Shown: piece after piece, positions 1 to 11,600 of the stretch | How positions within the stretch are numbered: the stretch's first letter is position 1 | Layout of the letters: each line of letters opens with the position of its first letter | NCBI RefSeq assembly: GCF_021134715.1 | Contig: NC_060021.1 | Span: 9,208,501 to 9,272,500 of the forward strand | From: Daphnia pulex | Lineage: Eukaryota > Arthropoda > Branchiopoda > Diplostraca > Daphniidae | Reading direction: 5' to 3' | DNA: 64,000 nucleotides | Translations under genes and position numbers: made by a program | The notes under the pieces: generated by a model | The model's database searches: none | The model's input: the letters and a program-made list of their open reading frames with translations, nothing else | Told to the model about the DNA's origin: nothing

Positions 1-344
1 ATGATTAATTAAACTTAATTTTTGGGAAACTCTTTTAAATACCTCTTTCTTTATTTACAATATGTAATTATGGAATTAATAAGAGAAAAGAAAACCAACT
101 AGGGTATATCTGCCTGTAAATTAATTTCTTGGGAAGAAGCATATTGTCCAACCAAAACCACAAATCATCCTTTTTTGGTACTTAAAAAATAGTTTTACAA
201 GTAGTGCAACTAGGATTTTTAAATACTTGATGGAGATCAATAAATTTTTTTTTTATAGGTCCATTCCATTCCAAATCATTATTAAATGAGGTGATGTATG
301 AATAAGGATTGATGGGCAATTTGAGTGTTTATGTGGATGTTTTC
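1..344. other. 3' flank of the first TFAM-like gene
   Basis: AT-rich sequence downstream of the minus-strand TFAM-like stop codon. A minus-strand AATAAA lies at 50-55, about 290 nt past the stop, and is a plausible poly(A) signal. The part next to the stop resembles the matching part of the second copy's 3' flank, which suggests the tandem duplication included the 3' UTR. I see no other gene. Confidence 0.4.
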
Positions 345-1340
345 CTACTTTCCTTTCATTTGTTTTTTTAAAGGGGGTAACTTTTTCGAATTTTTCGATT
401 CATCTGAAACAGGAATTGGTTGTGACTCACTCCTGACCAAGTTAGCCTTTCCTTGACGAATCATTTCTTCTTCCCATTCAGCTAACCTTTTTCGGTATTC
501 TTTTTCGTCCTTTTCATACTTGAATTTATAAGGTGCTTTCTCTTCGGGAGTTAGATTATTCCACACTTTACTGATTTCTTTTAAGTGACCCTGTATATAG
601 AAACCAAAATGCATTAGAAATGTAGAAAAAAAAGCTGGTTTGGCTATTATTCACTGTTCCAAAATATTTTGTCGAATCATCTGTCTTTTTCGAATAAACA
701 TCCTTAACAAAAATTCCAAACATGCCAGTGGGACGAGTAGGCTTTCCTGTTTTTCTCAGTTCAAATTTTGATCTTATCTTCTTTAGAGATTCCATCCTAG
801 TCTTTTTTGCAGCTTCCAACTGCACACGTTGAGCATCAGTTAATGTACTGTAATATTGCTGTAGAGCTTCTGGATGTGTCTTTATTTTTTCATGAAATTC
901 ATTCATCATCTTGGTCTTTGTTTCTATGTCTACTAGTTTCCATGCTTCTGCAAGTTTATGAGCTATCTCTGGTTGAAAAAATATAGTGGATGTTTTTAGA
1001 TTAAGAATTTAAGGCAATTTAAGTAACGAAAAAAAGCAAACTACCTGTAAAAGTAGATCCAGGGTGCATTTTAGAAAACTCTGTAAATTTCTGTCCACAA
1101 AACTGCAGATATGGAGATGAAGGTTTCTTTGGTCTTTCAGGTAAGCCCAATTTTTCTTCAAGACTCAAACGCTTAACAGTAGCGTAGTTCATTGACCATA
1201 ATTGGCCACTTACTTTTGGCCTGTATAAATTAATTCAATAACTTACTATGAGTATTTGCCTTTTAGTACAATTTTAATTGAATTTACAAATATACGAACC
1301 CAAGGTTGGTTAAACTCCGCAACATTCGAATAGCAAACAT
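345..1340 (-). CDS. TFAM: TFAM-like mitochondrial HMG-box protein, copy 1
   Basis: This is a probable mitochondrial transcription factor A, which binds, bends and packages mtDNA and helps start mitochondrial transcription. Coding exons on the minus strand are 1300-1340, 1045-1220, 655-968 and 345-590, together 777 nt or about 258 residues; human TFAM is 246. The short N-terminus is basic and lacks acidic residues, as a mitochondrial targeting peptide would. HMG box 1 begins at the LPERPKKPSSPYLQF stretch and ends near EKIKTHPEAL. A basic linker (FELRKTGKPTRP) leads to HMG box 2, which continues through WNNLTPEEKAPYKFKYEKD to AEWEEEM and is followed by a basic tail. Intron positions and phases match copy 2. 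The donor after exon 1 (GG then GTTCGT) is weak but is the only frame-preserving choice. The family call is firm; ortholog status of each copy is inferred. Confidence 0.85.
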
Positions 1341-2220
1341 CCTATTATTACACTTTAAAAGGAAACGGATGGACCCAAGGAAACCTTTATGAAATTAAGA
1401 ATGTGTTAAGTTTTGAAACTGTCTGTGAAGATTTATTGGCTAACTTCTATAAGGGACTTATCGAATGCACTTAACGAATTATGTTTATTCTGTTTTTATT
1501 AGAAATTTATAATAACAACAAAATAAGTTTTAACAAAGTTTTGCGCCGTCTGCACAAAAATACAACGTCACAACTTACAATCCTCAAAAGAGAGAGGTTA
1601 AACAACAACCAAGAAATTAGCTGAAATTGAACTGCAAATTTCAATTCTATCTCTTGAAATTAGTGACACAGTCTAATCCATTTTTTTAACTAATAACTAT
1701 TGAAGTATAAATGTTTATAAATATATTTATAAGTTAAAATATATTTCAATTTTCAATGCAGACATTTTTCGGCCCAATTTTCGTTCGGTCGGGAGTGCGG
1801 CAAATTTACCGCGCTAGCGTAATATAATCCCAAAGAGCGGAAATTAAGGACAATCTTTCTTCTTTCTTAGACGTAGGAGGAAGGACAATCTTCTATCTTA
1901 GACGTAGGAGGTTGTATTGGAGATTGGACGTAGTGGATTGTAAAGAAAATGAAAAAAAACAAACAAACAAATCATGTGCCTGTAACTCAATGAACACATG
2001 CAAAAAATTTTGCATTTGAAAATACAATCTTTTTATACCAAATAAATCTATTTTACTTAAAAAAAACAATTTGGCAGAAATTGAAACTAAGATGTTTAGG
2101 CCATTGTAATGCTTGACGGAGATCAATCACATTTGTTTGGGTCCAATCCAAATCTGTTTCAAAGGAATCCATAGGATCTGAAGGTTGACGACTGATTTTT
2201 GAGTTACAGGCGGTGTTTTC
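1341..2220. other. Spacer between the tandem TFAM-like genes
   Basis: This spacer holds the 5' flank of copy 1 and the 3' flank of copy 2. It is AT-rich apart from a short GC-richer patch near 1770-1830 that may belong to the copy 1 promoter. Minus-strand poly(A)-like hexamers occur, for example near 1430. A short tandem repeat lies at 1846-1911. I see no coding sequence. Confidence 0.4.
1846..1911. repeat. Two-copy short tandem repeat
   Basis: Two adjacent units of about 35 and 31 nt begin AAGGACAATCTT and end TTAGACGTAGGAGG. A partial third unit (GACGTAGTGG) follows after a short interval. The second unit lacks a few bases of the internal pyrimidine stretch. Confidence 0.7.
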
Positions 2221-3229
2221 CTACTTCGTTTTCATTGGTTTTTTAATACGTTCCGTTTCCTTAGAAAATTTTTTCGAATCGTCTAGACCAAGAATGGGCC
2301 GGGCTCGAACCCTGACCAGATTTGCCTTTCCTTGTCGAACCATTTCGTCCTCCCATTCGACTAATTTCTTTTGATATTCCTGATCAGCCACTTCAAATTT
2401 TAATTTGTATGGTGCTTTCTCTTCCGGAGTTAGATTTTTCCATCTTTTGCAAATGTCTTTTAAGGTAGCCTAAACGAAGAATATAAATTGCGTTACAACT
2501 TATAAATAAATACTTTAAAATTAGTTATTATTCTACTCACTTGTACATTAGGCTTTCCTGAATCTCCGGCTGATACTTTGGGAAAAACTTCCTTGACAAA
2601 TATTCCAAATTGGTTAACAGGACGAATAGGTTTCCCTGTTTTTCTATTTTCAAGTCTTAATTTTCTCTTCTGTGCAGATGCATCCTTTTCATTTCTAACA
2701 GTTTCTAATTCCAAACGTTGAGCATCAGTTAATGAAAGATAATATTGTTGTAGAGTGTCTGGATATTTTTGTAATTTTTCACGATATTCATTCATCAGCT
2801 TTGTCTTTGTCTCTTTATCTATCAGTTTCCATTCTTCAGCAAACTTTGGGATTATCTCTGAAAGGAACAAATGTGTGTAATCAATAACAACACAGCATGA
2901 GAAGATAAAATAGAAATTTAACAAATATAAAAAATTTATAGTGTACCTCTAGGTAGAACTTTTTGGGACACATTTGAAAATTCAGCAAATTTTTTTTGGC
3001 AATAGTCAATGTATGGAGGTAAAGGTTTTTTTGGTCTTTCTGGGAAGCCCAATTTTTCTTCAATGCTTAAACGCTTGGTAGCATAATTGACTGATATATA
3101 TAATGGTCGACCGCTCGCTTTTCTCCTGTATAAAACAACTCATGAGTGTTTCTTTGTAGAACTTCAAAGTATATTTACAAATACGAACCCAAGGTTTGAT
3201 AAACTCGGTAACATTCGAATGGCATACAT
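2221..3229 (-). CDS. TFAM: TFAM-like mitochondrial HMG-box protein, copy 2
   Basis: This tandem paralogue of the gene at 345-1340 has the same exon plan: 3189-3229, 2947-3125, 2541-2857 and 2221-2469. The total is 786 nt, about 261 residues, with no frameshift or premature stop. The N-terminus (MYAIRMLPSL) again looks like a mitochondrial presequence. HMG box 1 runs from FPERPKKPLPPYIDY through WKLIDKETKTKLMNEYREK. Box 2 lies between RKTGKPIRPVNQFGIF and VEWEDEM and includes WKNLTPEEKAPYKLKF. The tail is lysine-rich. Copies are closest in the LTDAQR region, the linker and the second half of box 2, and differ most at the exon 1-2 junction and the middle of box 2. Both appear functional. Whether one now serves another role cannot be told from sequence. 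Confidence 0.85.
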
Positions 3230-3636
3230 TGTATTATTTCTTTTTGAAACAATGAACGCCAGAACTCGCCAAGTTAATATCCAAGGATTGATGAATAGTA
3301 ATTTAAAATGTACTCAACGGTTAATGTTTGTTTAGAAAGTTATTACGAATCGAAACGAATGGCAACCAACACGACGAAGTCGACGATTAACGACGTGATT
3401 TCAACATCGTCTGCTCATGATTTTTATTTTATTTGGGTAGGTTTGGGGTTAAACAGCAACCATCATTTCTTCACACAATTGACAATTCACTGAATTTCGA
3501 TCTGATTTCGATTAATTTGATTAATTTCTGCCACACTAAATTCACATTCCTTTTTTCTAATTTGAAAATGGTTAAAGTAAAATAAATTGTATCAATCAAT
3601 TCATTTTTAAGCTTCGTTGTAATGTTGATACTAGGG
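3230..3636. other. 5' flank of TFAM-like copy 2
   Basis: AT-rich sequence upstream of the copy 2 start, expected to contain its promoter. I see no clear TATA or initiator pair and no coding potential. Short open frames here lack any recognisable motif. Confidence 0.35.
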
Positions 3637-4130
3637 ATGTGGCCCGGGCGATGAAAACCCGGGCCACCGCCCGGGCTGAACGAAAAAAAACCCAACCCGA
3701 CTCTACCCACCGAGGCATTTTTTTTAACGGGGCGGGCGACGGGTTAAAGTTAAACCCCCGGGTCCGCGGGCCAACCTCGTTATTCTCTATGCCTGCGGCC
3801 TCAAAATATTGCCGCCAAATGATCTACGATAATTTCGTAGCATGAAAAGTAGGATAAGTGGTAGAAAAGGGCGTTCGAAGTTGAAGAAGATAATTAAGAA
3901 ATTTAGGGAATTTTTTAAAGTTTGTAAAAAAAAAGTGTGTTTGACCCGACTTTTTACCCGGGCCGTTACCCGGTCGGTAAAAATTTTTTGACCCATGGGT
4001 CGGCCCGGGCCGAACCCATTTGCTCTGTTGGCCCAACCCGTGGTAGATTATCTCGCGCCAGAAATTGGTGCAAGCAAAAGGGTGGTCGTATACCTGGATT
4101 GCCGGATTGGTCGTATGGGCAGGCGGTCTG
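3637..4130. mobile_element. GC-rich interspersed repeat, probable non-autonomous DNA transposon remnant
   Basis: Both ends of this roughly 0.5-kb block are dense in GGCCCGGGC-type strings in both orientations: near 3639-3685 and 3755-3775 on the left, and near 3950-4040 on the right. The AT-rich core has no coding sequence. The surrounding DNA is AT-rich, so the block stands out sharply. Terminal GGCCCGGGC clusters after a TAGGGATG-like start resemble short hAT-type elements in many eukaryotes. I could not delimit exact terminal inverted repeats or a target-site duplication, so class and borders are tentative. It may also be a fragment of another repeat family. Confidence 0.35.
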
Positions 4131-5051
4131 ATAAGTGGACCAGCACTGTAGTTTATTCAGAGTTTCTTTTGGATTATTAATGCTTGTGTCAGTTTCATGC
4201 AGTTGTTACTTGACAGTCTTATTTAACAATTCAAATGTATTCTTATCCTAACTGTGATTACATTTAAGTATTATGCAACCATTTTTTGCATTTTAATTAC
4301 TGTATCCATTTGCAAATGCAATAAAGAATGTATCTGAAAATGAGGAAAGACTGCTTGTATATTCCACGAATCTGATATAGCACGCCTTCCAAAGTTTTGT
4401 GTGACAGGACATTAGTATTTATGTGGGTCATAACAGAGGAGTTAATTATAAGATGAAATAAAAGGATCACTCCTGCATGTAGTACTAAGCAGCGGCATTC
4501 TAGAAGCAGGACTTCTATATCCTCTACAAAGGCACATTACTTTAATAGTTCCAAGGGGGGTCGGGAGAAAAGTTAAAACTGTTGGAACACAAGGCAGATT
4601 ATTTACATTGTTATCATATCATCAGAGTTAGATATACTGGGTGAACAGAGCATAGGTCCCATATGGTCAAAACACTAATTTTGGAAGTTGCAATAAGGCA
4701 AATTTTGTGCGTTTAAAAGAGAAAATGGAGCACTCTCGATGACAGCCAAGTGTCTCGGGACACGATTACGGACTGGCAGTGGGAAGTTTTGTAAGTTTGG
4801 AAAGTGTGCAAGAAAGGTGGAAAGGAAAATTGTATTGATTGAAAAGTTTTGAACAACTTGAACGTATAGGAAGAGACAAATAATCAGACACCGGATGTGA
4901 CATAATAAAAGGGAAACGAAAAATTGTTGTTGTTTGTTTTTTTTTTACTTTTTTTTTCTTTTTAATCAACAAGAAATGATTTCTCTTTCATTCTCTTGTT
5001 TTTGGCAAAAAATTTCGCCACTTGTGGCAAGAAAAAGTCTCTTTAGGCTTT
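4131..5051 (-). other. 3' flank and probable 3' UTR of the fibrillin gene
   Basis: AT-rich sequence downstream of the fibrillin stop codon. A minus-strand AATAAA lies at 4152-4157. Other possible signals exist, so the real polyadenylation site is undecided. No open frame here carries a recognisable domain. Confidence 0.3.
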
Positions 5052-5691
5052 TTAAGGATCGACATGAATATGAACGTTGAAGTCGAGTGACTCGTCGACC
5101 TCTTCCGGCTGCTCGACGTCATCATTCACGGCACGAATTTCAACTTCGAAACGGCCCTCCTTCTTGAGACGGCGTCGGAAATTCAGACTCCAGAATCCGT
5201 GCCTCTTGCGAAGCTCAAATTGGTTTCCTTCGTTGCCTTTGGCGATCACGTACTCGGTTTGCTCCTAAGCAAATTAAAATTTATAAGTTGAAAAAGTAAC
5301 AAATCTTGTGGGGGGTGAAGACAAATACCCTCATGTTACGGAAAGCCGGTTGAAGTTGAATGATATTGGTGCGATGTTTGGTTTGATCCAGCGAAACTCG
5401 AATGGCCAATGGTTGGCTGGTATTCAGCGGTTCGGCGAAACTGTTCAGAACGGCAGTCGCATTGGTTGGTTCGCTGAAACCGTTCTGAGCATTAGTCGAA
5501 TTGCTTTTAGAATTGATGCTTCGTTTGCCTCTTGGACCGACGCCGTTGACCTTGCAAGAGAAGCAGCCCTCGGTGGAGATGATTTTCTCCTTGGAATTGT
5601 TGTACGGATCTAAACCGTTGGGGCCGTATTCTTGTCCGTCCCCGTTGAATCCGCCGTTGTTGATTGGCGTTATTGTCGAGATACAATGTCC
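5052..5691 (-). other. Fibrillin C-terminal propeptide, asprosin-like
   Basis: Exons 5329-5691 and 5052-5264 encode the unique C-terminus. A Gly/Asn-rich stretch leads to [18 protein letters not shown], which fits the furin consensus R-X-K-R at the same place as in vertebrate profibrillin (CKING...RKRRS). Cleavage would release about 134 residues; human asprosin is 140. The released part has three N-glycosylation sequons (NST, NAT, NTS), a conserved IIQLQPAF segment, and a [15 protein letters not shown] block matching the vertebrate YLIESGNEDGFF region. Cleavage should permit microfibril assembly; a hormone role in arthropods is not implied. Confidence 0.85.
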
Positions 5692-8600
5692 CTAAGTTGC
5701 AAATGTCAATTAATTAAAAGGGTTTATTCATTTAAAAAAAAAAAAACTTACTTGAGCAATTCGTTGGTATCCGGAAGGACATCCGCAGCTAAATCCACTG
5801 TTTCCTATCGGAGAACATCCAAAGGCACACGGACTATTCGAGCAACCGCTACTAACCTGTTGAGATCAAATGAATCAAAATGATTTCACACGATCATTTT
5901 TAAAAAATTGAAGTGAATCAATTTTACCTGGACACAAACGAGCAAAAGCCCGTCGAACTGATAGCCATCGGGGCAAGCACAGCGATAGCTTCCAAGAGTG
6001 TTTTGGCAGTTGGCATTTCCGCAAGGTGACATTTGCTGACACTCGTTATCATCGATGCACTGGCTGTAGTACGGGTGCTGGACGTAGCCATCGGGGCAGG
6101 CGCAGCGGTAACTTCCCATCGTGTTCTATTCGTATGAAATTATTAACAAAACGAAATAAAATCGTCCTTCATTTCAAAGTGAATTCACCTGGCATCCGTT
6201 CTGGCATCTACTGTCATCCATACACTCGTCGTTATCCACACACTGATTGCCAGTTTGGTCCAGTTGGAAGCCGCGAGGACACAAGCACTTGAAACTGCCG
6301 AGTGTGTTGATGCACTGGGCAGGTGAAATGCAAACGCCCGGTTGTTCGACGCACTCGTTGACATCTGGACAGTCAAAATGAACAAATGAAATTTTATTGT
6401 TATCACAAAAATCGATGAGTTGTTACTGACCAATGCATTTGTCGTTGACTTGCGAATATCCTTTAGGACAGATACACTTGTAGCTTCCGGGGGTGTTGAG
6501 ACATTCGTGCTCGCAGTTGTGCTGGCCGGTGGCGCACTCATCCAGATCTCGACAAGAGACTCCATCGGGATTAAGGACATATCCTTTCGGACAGGAGCAG
6601 ATGAAACTGCCTTCCGTGTTCATGCAAGTAAACTTGCACGGCGGTGGTGTCAGTTCGCACTCGTTGACGTCTGGAACCAAAAGATCATCAGAAAATTGAC
6701 AACTATAAAAATGAGGAAAATTCGCTGACCTATGCATCGAGTTCCGCTGTGATCCGGTCGATATCCCTTGTTACACATGCAACGATACGATCCTAAGGTG
6801 TTGATGCATCGTCCATTGCGACACAAGTTGGGAATCGTGTTGCATTCGTCGATATCTAAGAATTTACAAAAAAAGAAGGGATGAATGAATTCCCTCCGTC
6901 AAAACAAAATTGGCTGGCACAAGATAATCTACCGTGTCCGTCGACGGAGTAACCAACTTCGAGACACAATTCCTCGTACTCTTCGCTGCCTTTACGAGGA
7001 CAATGTTCGCACATGGGTCCCCAAGCCGCTCCCATTGTACAGCAACAATCGGCCTTGGTCACCTGCATCAGTCCGTCCGTATGCGTTGTGCACATTCCGC
7101 TCATTAATTGACGGAAGCAATATCCAGTTCGACGATCTGATCCATAGAAAGAATAATGTCAGATGAATGGAAAACTTGAAGGAAAGTGAGAAATTACCGA
7201 TGCAGGATTTTCCGTCGGAGCTAACTTCGAATCCTTCGTAGCATTCGCATTTGTACGACCCTTTGGTGTTGACGCAATGTCCGTTCTTGCACAAGTTGCC
7301 GTTGGCGGCGCATTCATTAACGTCGCGACAGTCGTCCGTCATGCCCACTTGAGTGTAGCCTTCCGGGCAGATGCACATGAACGAGCCGATGAGGTTCTTG
7401 CAGGCGAATTTGCAGTTGTTGGCCGGAGTGGAGCATTCGTCCACGTCTTGACAGTGTCGGCCATCTGCGGCCAAAGTGTAGCCGTACGGGCAAATGCAAC
7501 GGAAGGAGCCCGGCACGTTGTGGCAACGGAAGGCGCACTGGTGGCCCATTTCTTGGCACTCGTCAACGTCCTCGCAGATCTGCATGGGTCCCGGAGCGAA
7601 TCCATCCGTGCAGTCGCATTCGAATCCTCCCTCCACATTGGTGCAGGTACCGTTCCGGCAAATGTTGGACACGGCGCATTCGTTATCATCTGCCGTTCAA
7701 CACACGCACACAATTATTTGAAATGACAAAATCGATCCTTAGATAAATTGACGAAATCCATACCGACGCATTTGACGCCGCTGCTGTCCAATACGAAGCC
7801 CATTGGGCATTCGCAGCGGAAGGATCCGTCGGTATTGACACACTCGCCACCTTCGCAAATGCCCGGCATGACACTGCACTCGTTGAGATCCTCTCCTTTA
7901 GGTCCGCGACCGGCTCCACTTGGGCAAAGTTTCTCAAACTCGGCTAGAAAAAGAGTTAAACAAAATCAAATCATTATTAAATTGTCACTACAGGGGAAAA
8001 TGAATTGCGCTTACGGGATCCTTCAGACGGGCATTTTTCGCAGGCGTTGCCCCAAGCGCCTCCCATAGTGCAACAACATTGGGTCTTGGTCATGGCCGTC
8101 ATTCTGGGATCTGCGCAGCTGCCGCGCCCTCCGTTACGGAAAGTGTTGAAACAAAGTTCCTCGCGGACGTCGACACATTTCTTGCCGTCGCTGCTCAGGA
8201 CGTAGCCGCTAGGACATTCGCACTTGAAACTTCCTTCCGTATTGATACAATCTCCCTCGTCGCACAAGTTCTCGTCCACAAGACACTCGTTAATATCTGG
8301 AAATTATTCAAATAATTTGTTTTTTCAAAAATTCGGCGGGAAATTTGAAATGATTTGGTTTACCTGCGCAAGTGTTGCCATCGGGCATTAATTCGTATCC
8401 CGCTGGACAGGAACACACAAATGATCCCATCAAATTCTGACATTTGCCAGGAGCTGGACATGTTCCAGGAAGCTTTTTTTTTTAAAAGAAAAGGAGAAAT
8501 GTTAAACAATTGTCGCAAAATTCAGGGATTTTTTATTACCTCTGTGCACTCGTTTATGTCCCGACAGTTTTGGCCGTCGTCGGTGAGCGTGTAGCCATCA

Positions 8601-11600
8601 GCGCATTCACAAGAGAAAGATCCCACGGTGTTACGGCAACGGCCGTTTCGACAGATGCCAAGGAGTAGACGACACTCGTCAACATCTATCAAAAGGAGAA
8701 AAATAATTTCATCAATGACATTTAAAAAAATAAATAAAAAATTCACGTTGACTAACCGGCGCAATCGTTGTTGGGACTGAGTTTGAAACCCGAGTAGCAA
8801 TGGCACTTGTAGGAGCCGAGAGTGTTGAGGCAGGTGCCGTTGTTGCAAATGTTGGGATTGCGTTGGCATTCGTCAATGTCGACACAAGAATCACGGCCGG
8901 GTGTCAGAGTGTAGCCGCTGCGGCAGACGCACTGGAACGAGCCCTGGAAATTGTTACACTCGCCGTTGTTGCAAATACCGGGCCGATCGCGACACTCGTC
9001 AATATCTGCGGCAAATCAAAATTTAATATTCAATAAAACAAAACAAATGTGTGTTGAAGTTCTTTTTCAAAAATACCAGCGCAATCTCGGCCGGTGATTC
9101 CGAGTTTGTAACCATCTGGACAAGCGCATTCGAAACTTCCTGGAGTGTTGACACACTGGGCGTTTCCACGGCAAGGACTGGGTAGTCGGTTGCATTCGTT
9201 ATCATCTAACATGAAATTAGCGAATTAAATTAACTAATTTCCCTTCACAAATGGCAATCGATAATAATTTTTACCAATGCACTGGTGAGCATCTTCGTCG
9301 TAGATGTAGCCGCGATTGCACTCGCATTTGAAACTGCCGGGCACATTCATGCAGATACCATTCTGGCACATTTGGGGCATCAGCGTACATTCGTCGATCT
9401 CCTTGGACACGCCCGTCATTGGATCGATGATGGATCCGGGTCGATTACCGCACAAGGTCAGATATTCCCCTAAATGAATCAAAGTTGTTTTAGCCAAGAA
9501 TTTAAAAGAAAAAACAGACAATGGGAAAAAAGTCTTACGAGATCCTTGTTTAGGACACTCTTCGCAGTTCTTGCCCCATCCAGCGCCCATGGAACAACAG
9601 CAAACCATTCGAGTTTGCGGCTGCATCATGGGACTTCCGCAAGCGTTGTTGGTGAAGTTCATGTAGCAAAGCTCCTTGCGCATGTCGACGCATTCCTCTG
9701 TAAAGTTTCCAAATTAATTCAATCCGATACAAAAGAAACTGAATCATTGTTCCTTGACTTACTTCCTCCAGGCAGGAGGACGTATCCCTCGGGGCAGATG
9801 CAATTATATCCGCCGTCCGTGTTGACACAAGTGCCGACACCGCAAATCAAGGGATCTTGAGCGCACTCGTCAATATCTAACAATAAATGAATAATTTACT
9901 TTCAAATCTGTTTAGGAATAATTTTGTTTTTTTAAAAAAAAAAGGTTCGTACCAACACACATGGCGTTGGCTTCATCGATCTGGTATCCGTCGTTGCAGG
10001 TGCACATGAAACTGCCAAAGGTGTTGGAGCAGCGACCATCTTTGCACAAGTTGTCCATTTCGGAACACTCGTCAATGTCTTCCAAAACGACCTGGAACGT
10101 CAATACAAAATTTCCAGTTCAAATAATGTGGCAAAAGAAAATAGTGCAGGATATTTTCGATTTACGGTTATCATGTTGGGTCTGAATCCAGATCCAGCCG
10201 GGCACAAGGCTTTGAATTCGTCAGAGTCTGGAGCTGGGCAAATTTCACACTGCGGTCCCCAGGCCTTACCGACAGAGCAACAGCAGGTGGATCGAGACAC
10301 CATGTCGTCCACATTGTTCGTGCAAACGTTACGACCGGCAGGCGTTTGCTGGACATCCAGGAAACAAGATCCCACGCGTTTGTCTGTAATTGTCAATGTT
10401 CCAATTAACTATCTAAGATATTTGTGGCCAAATAATTAGTGACAACTTACCGACGCATCCGTTCTGCGATGGGATCAGCTCGTGATGTGGTGGACACTGA
10501 CAGACGTAACTGCCCTGGGAGTTGATGCAGTTTCCGTACTGGCAAGCCTGCGGGTTCTCGCACTCGTCGATATCCGTACAGTTGCCACCGGATTCATCCA
10601 GCGTGAATCCCTTGTCGCAGATGCAGCGGAACATGCCGTAAATGTTTTCGCATTTGCCGAAAACGCAGAGATTGCTGAACATTTGACACTCGTCGATATC
10701 TACAGCAAAAGAATGAAATCATTTTATTTATTTTTAGCCGGAAGAAAAACGAAAACGGAATTAAGAAACTAACCGACGCAGGATTGTTCATTGCGCTCAT
10801 CCGGATGCATGAAACCCATCTCGCACTCGCAGCGGAACGATCCTGGGTAGTTGAGACACTGGCCGTTCTCACACAAGGTGGGATCGTTGGAGCATTCGTC
10901 AATGTCTTGACAGACGTAGCCGTTCCCGCTGAATCCCGAGTCGCAGACGCACTAAAAAATAAATAACTCAAAATGTATCGTTTGACGTCTAAAAAGAAAT
11001 TCAGCTTGAATTGATATACCTTGAAGGATCCTTCAGTGTTGATGCATTGGGCGTCCTGATCGCAGCCGCCATTGTTGGTTAAACATTCATTAATGTCACG
11101 ACAAACAGCGCCGTTGCCCGTGAATCCCTCGCGGCAGCGGCACTCGTACCCGCCCTCGGTGTTGTTGCACTCGGCGTTGACGTCACAGTTGAACGTGCCC
11201 AACAGGCACTCGTCGTCGTCCGTGCAGCCCGGGCCGTCGTCCTTGACGGAGTAGCCCTCCTCGCAGCGACACTTGTACGATCCTAGCGTGTTGTCGCATT
11301 CGCCATTGAGGCACATGCCGGCCGTCGTACACTCGTCAATATCTGCAAGCACGAAAACGACACTTGAATAAACAACTTGTTTTTTGTTTTGTTATTTTTT
11401 AAACATTTGTTGGATGGGAATACCTTCGCAAGTGATTCCATCGGAAGATGTGGTCAAACCGCCTTGACAGGAGCACAGGTAACTGCCCGGCGTGTTGGTA
11501 CATTTGCCACCATTGCAGATGCGCGGATTCTCTTTGCACTCGTCGATATCGGCGCAGCTTCTTCCGTCCATCAGCAGCATGTAACCCGCACTAATTCACC

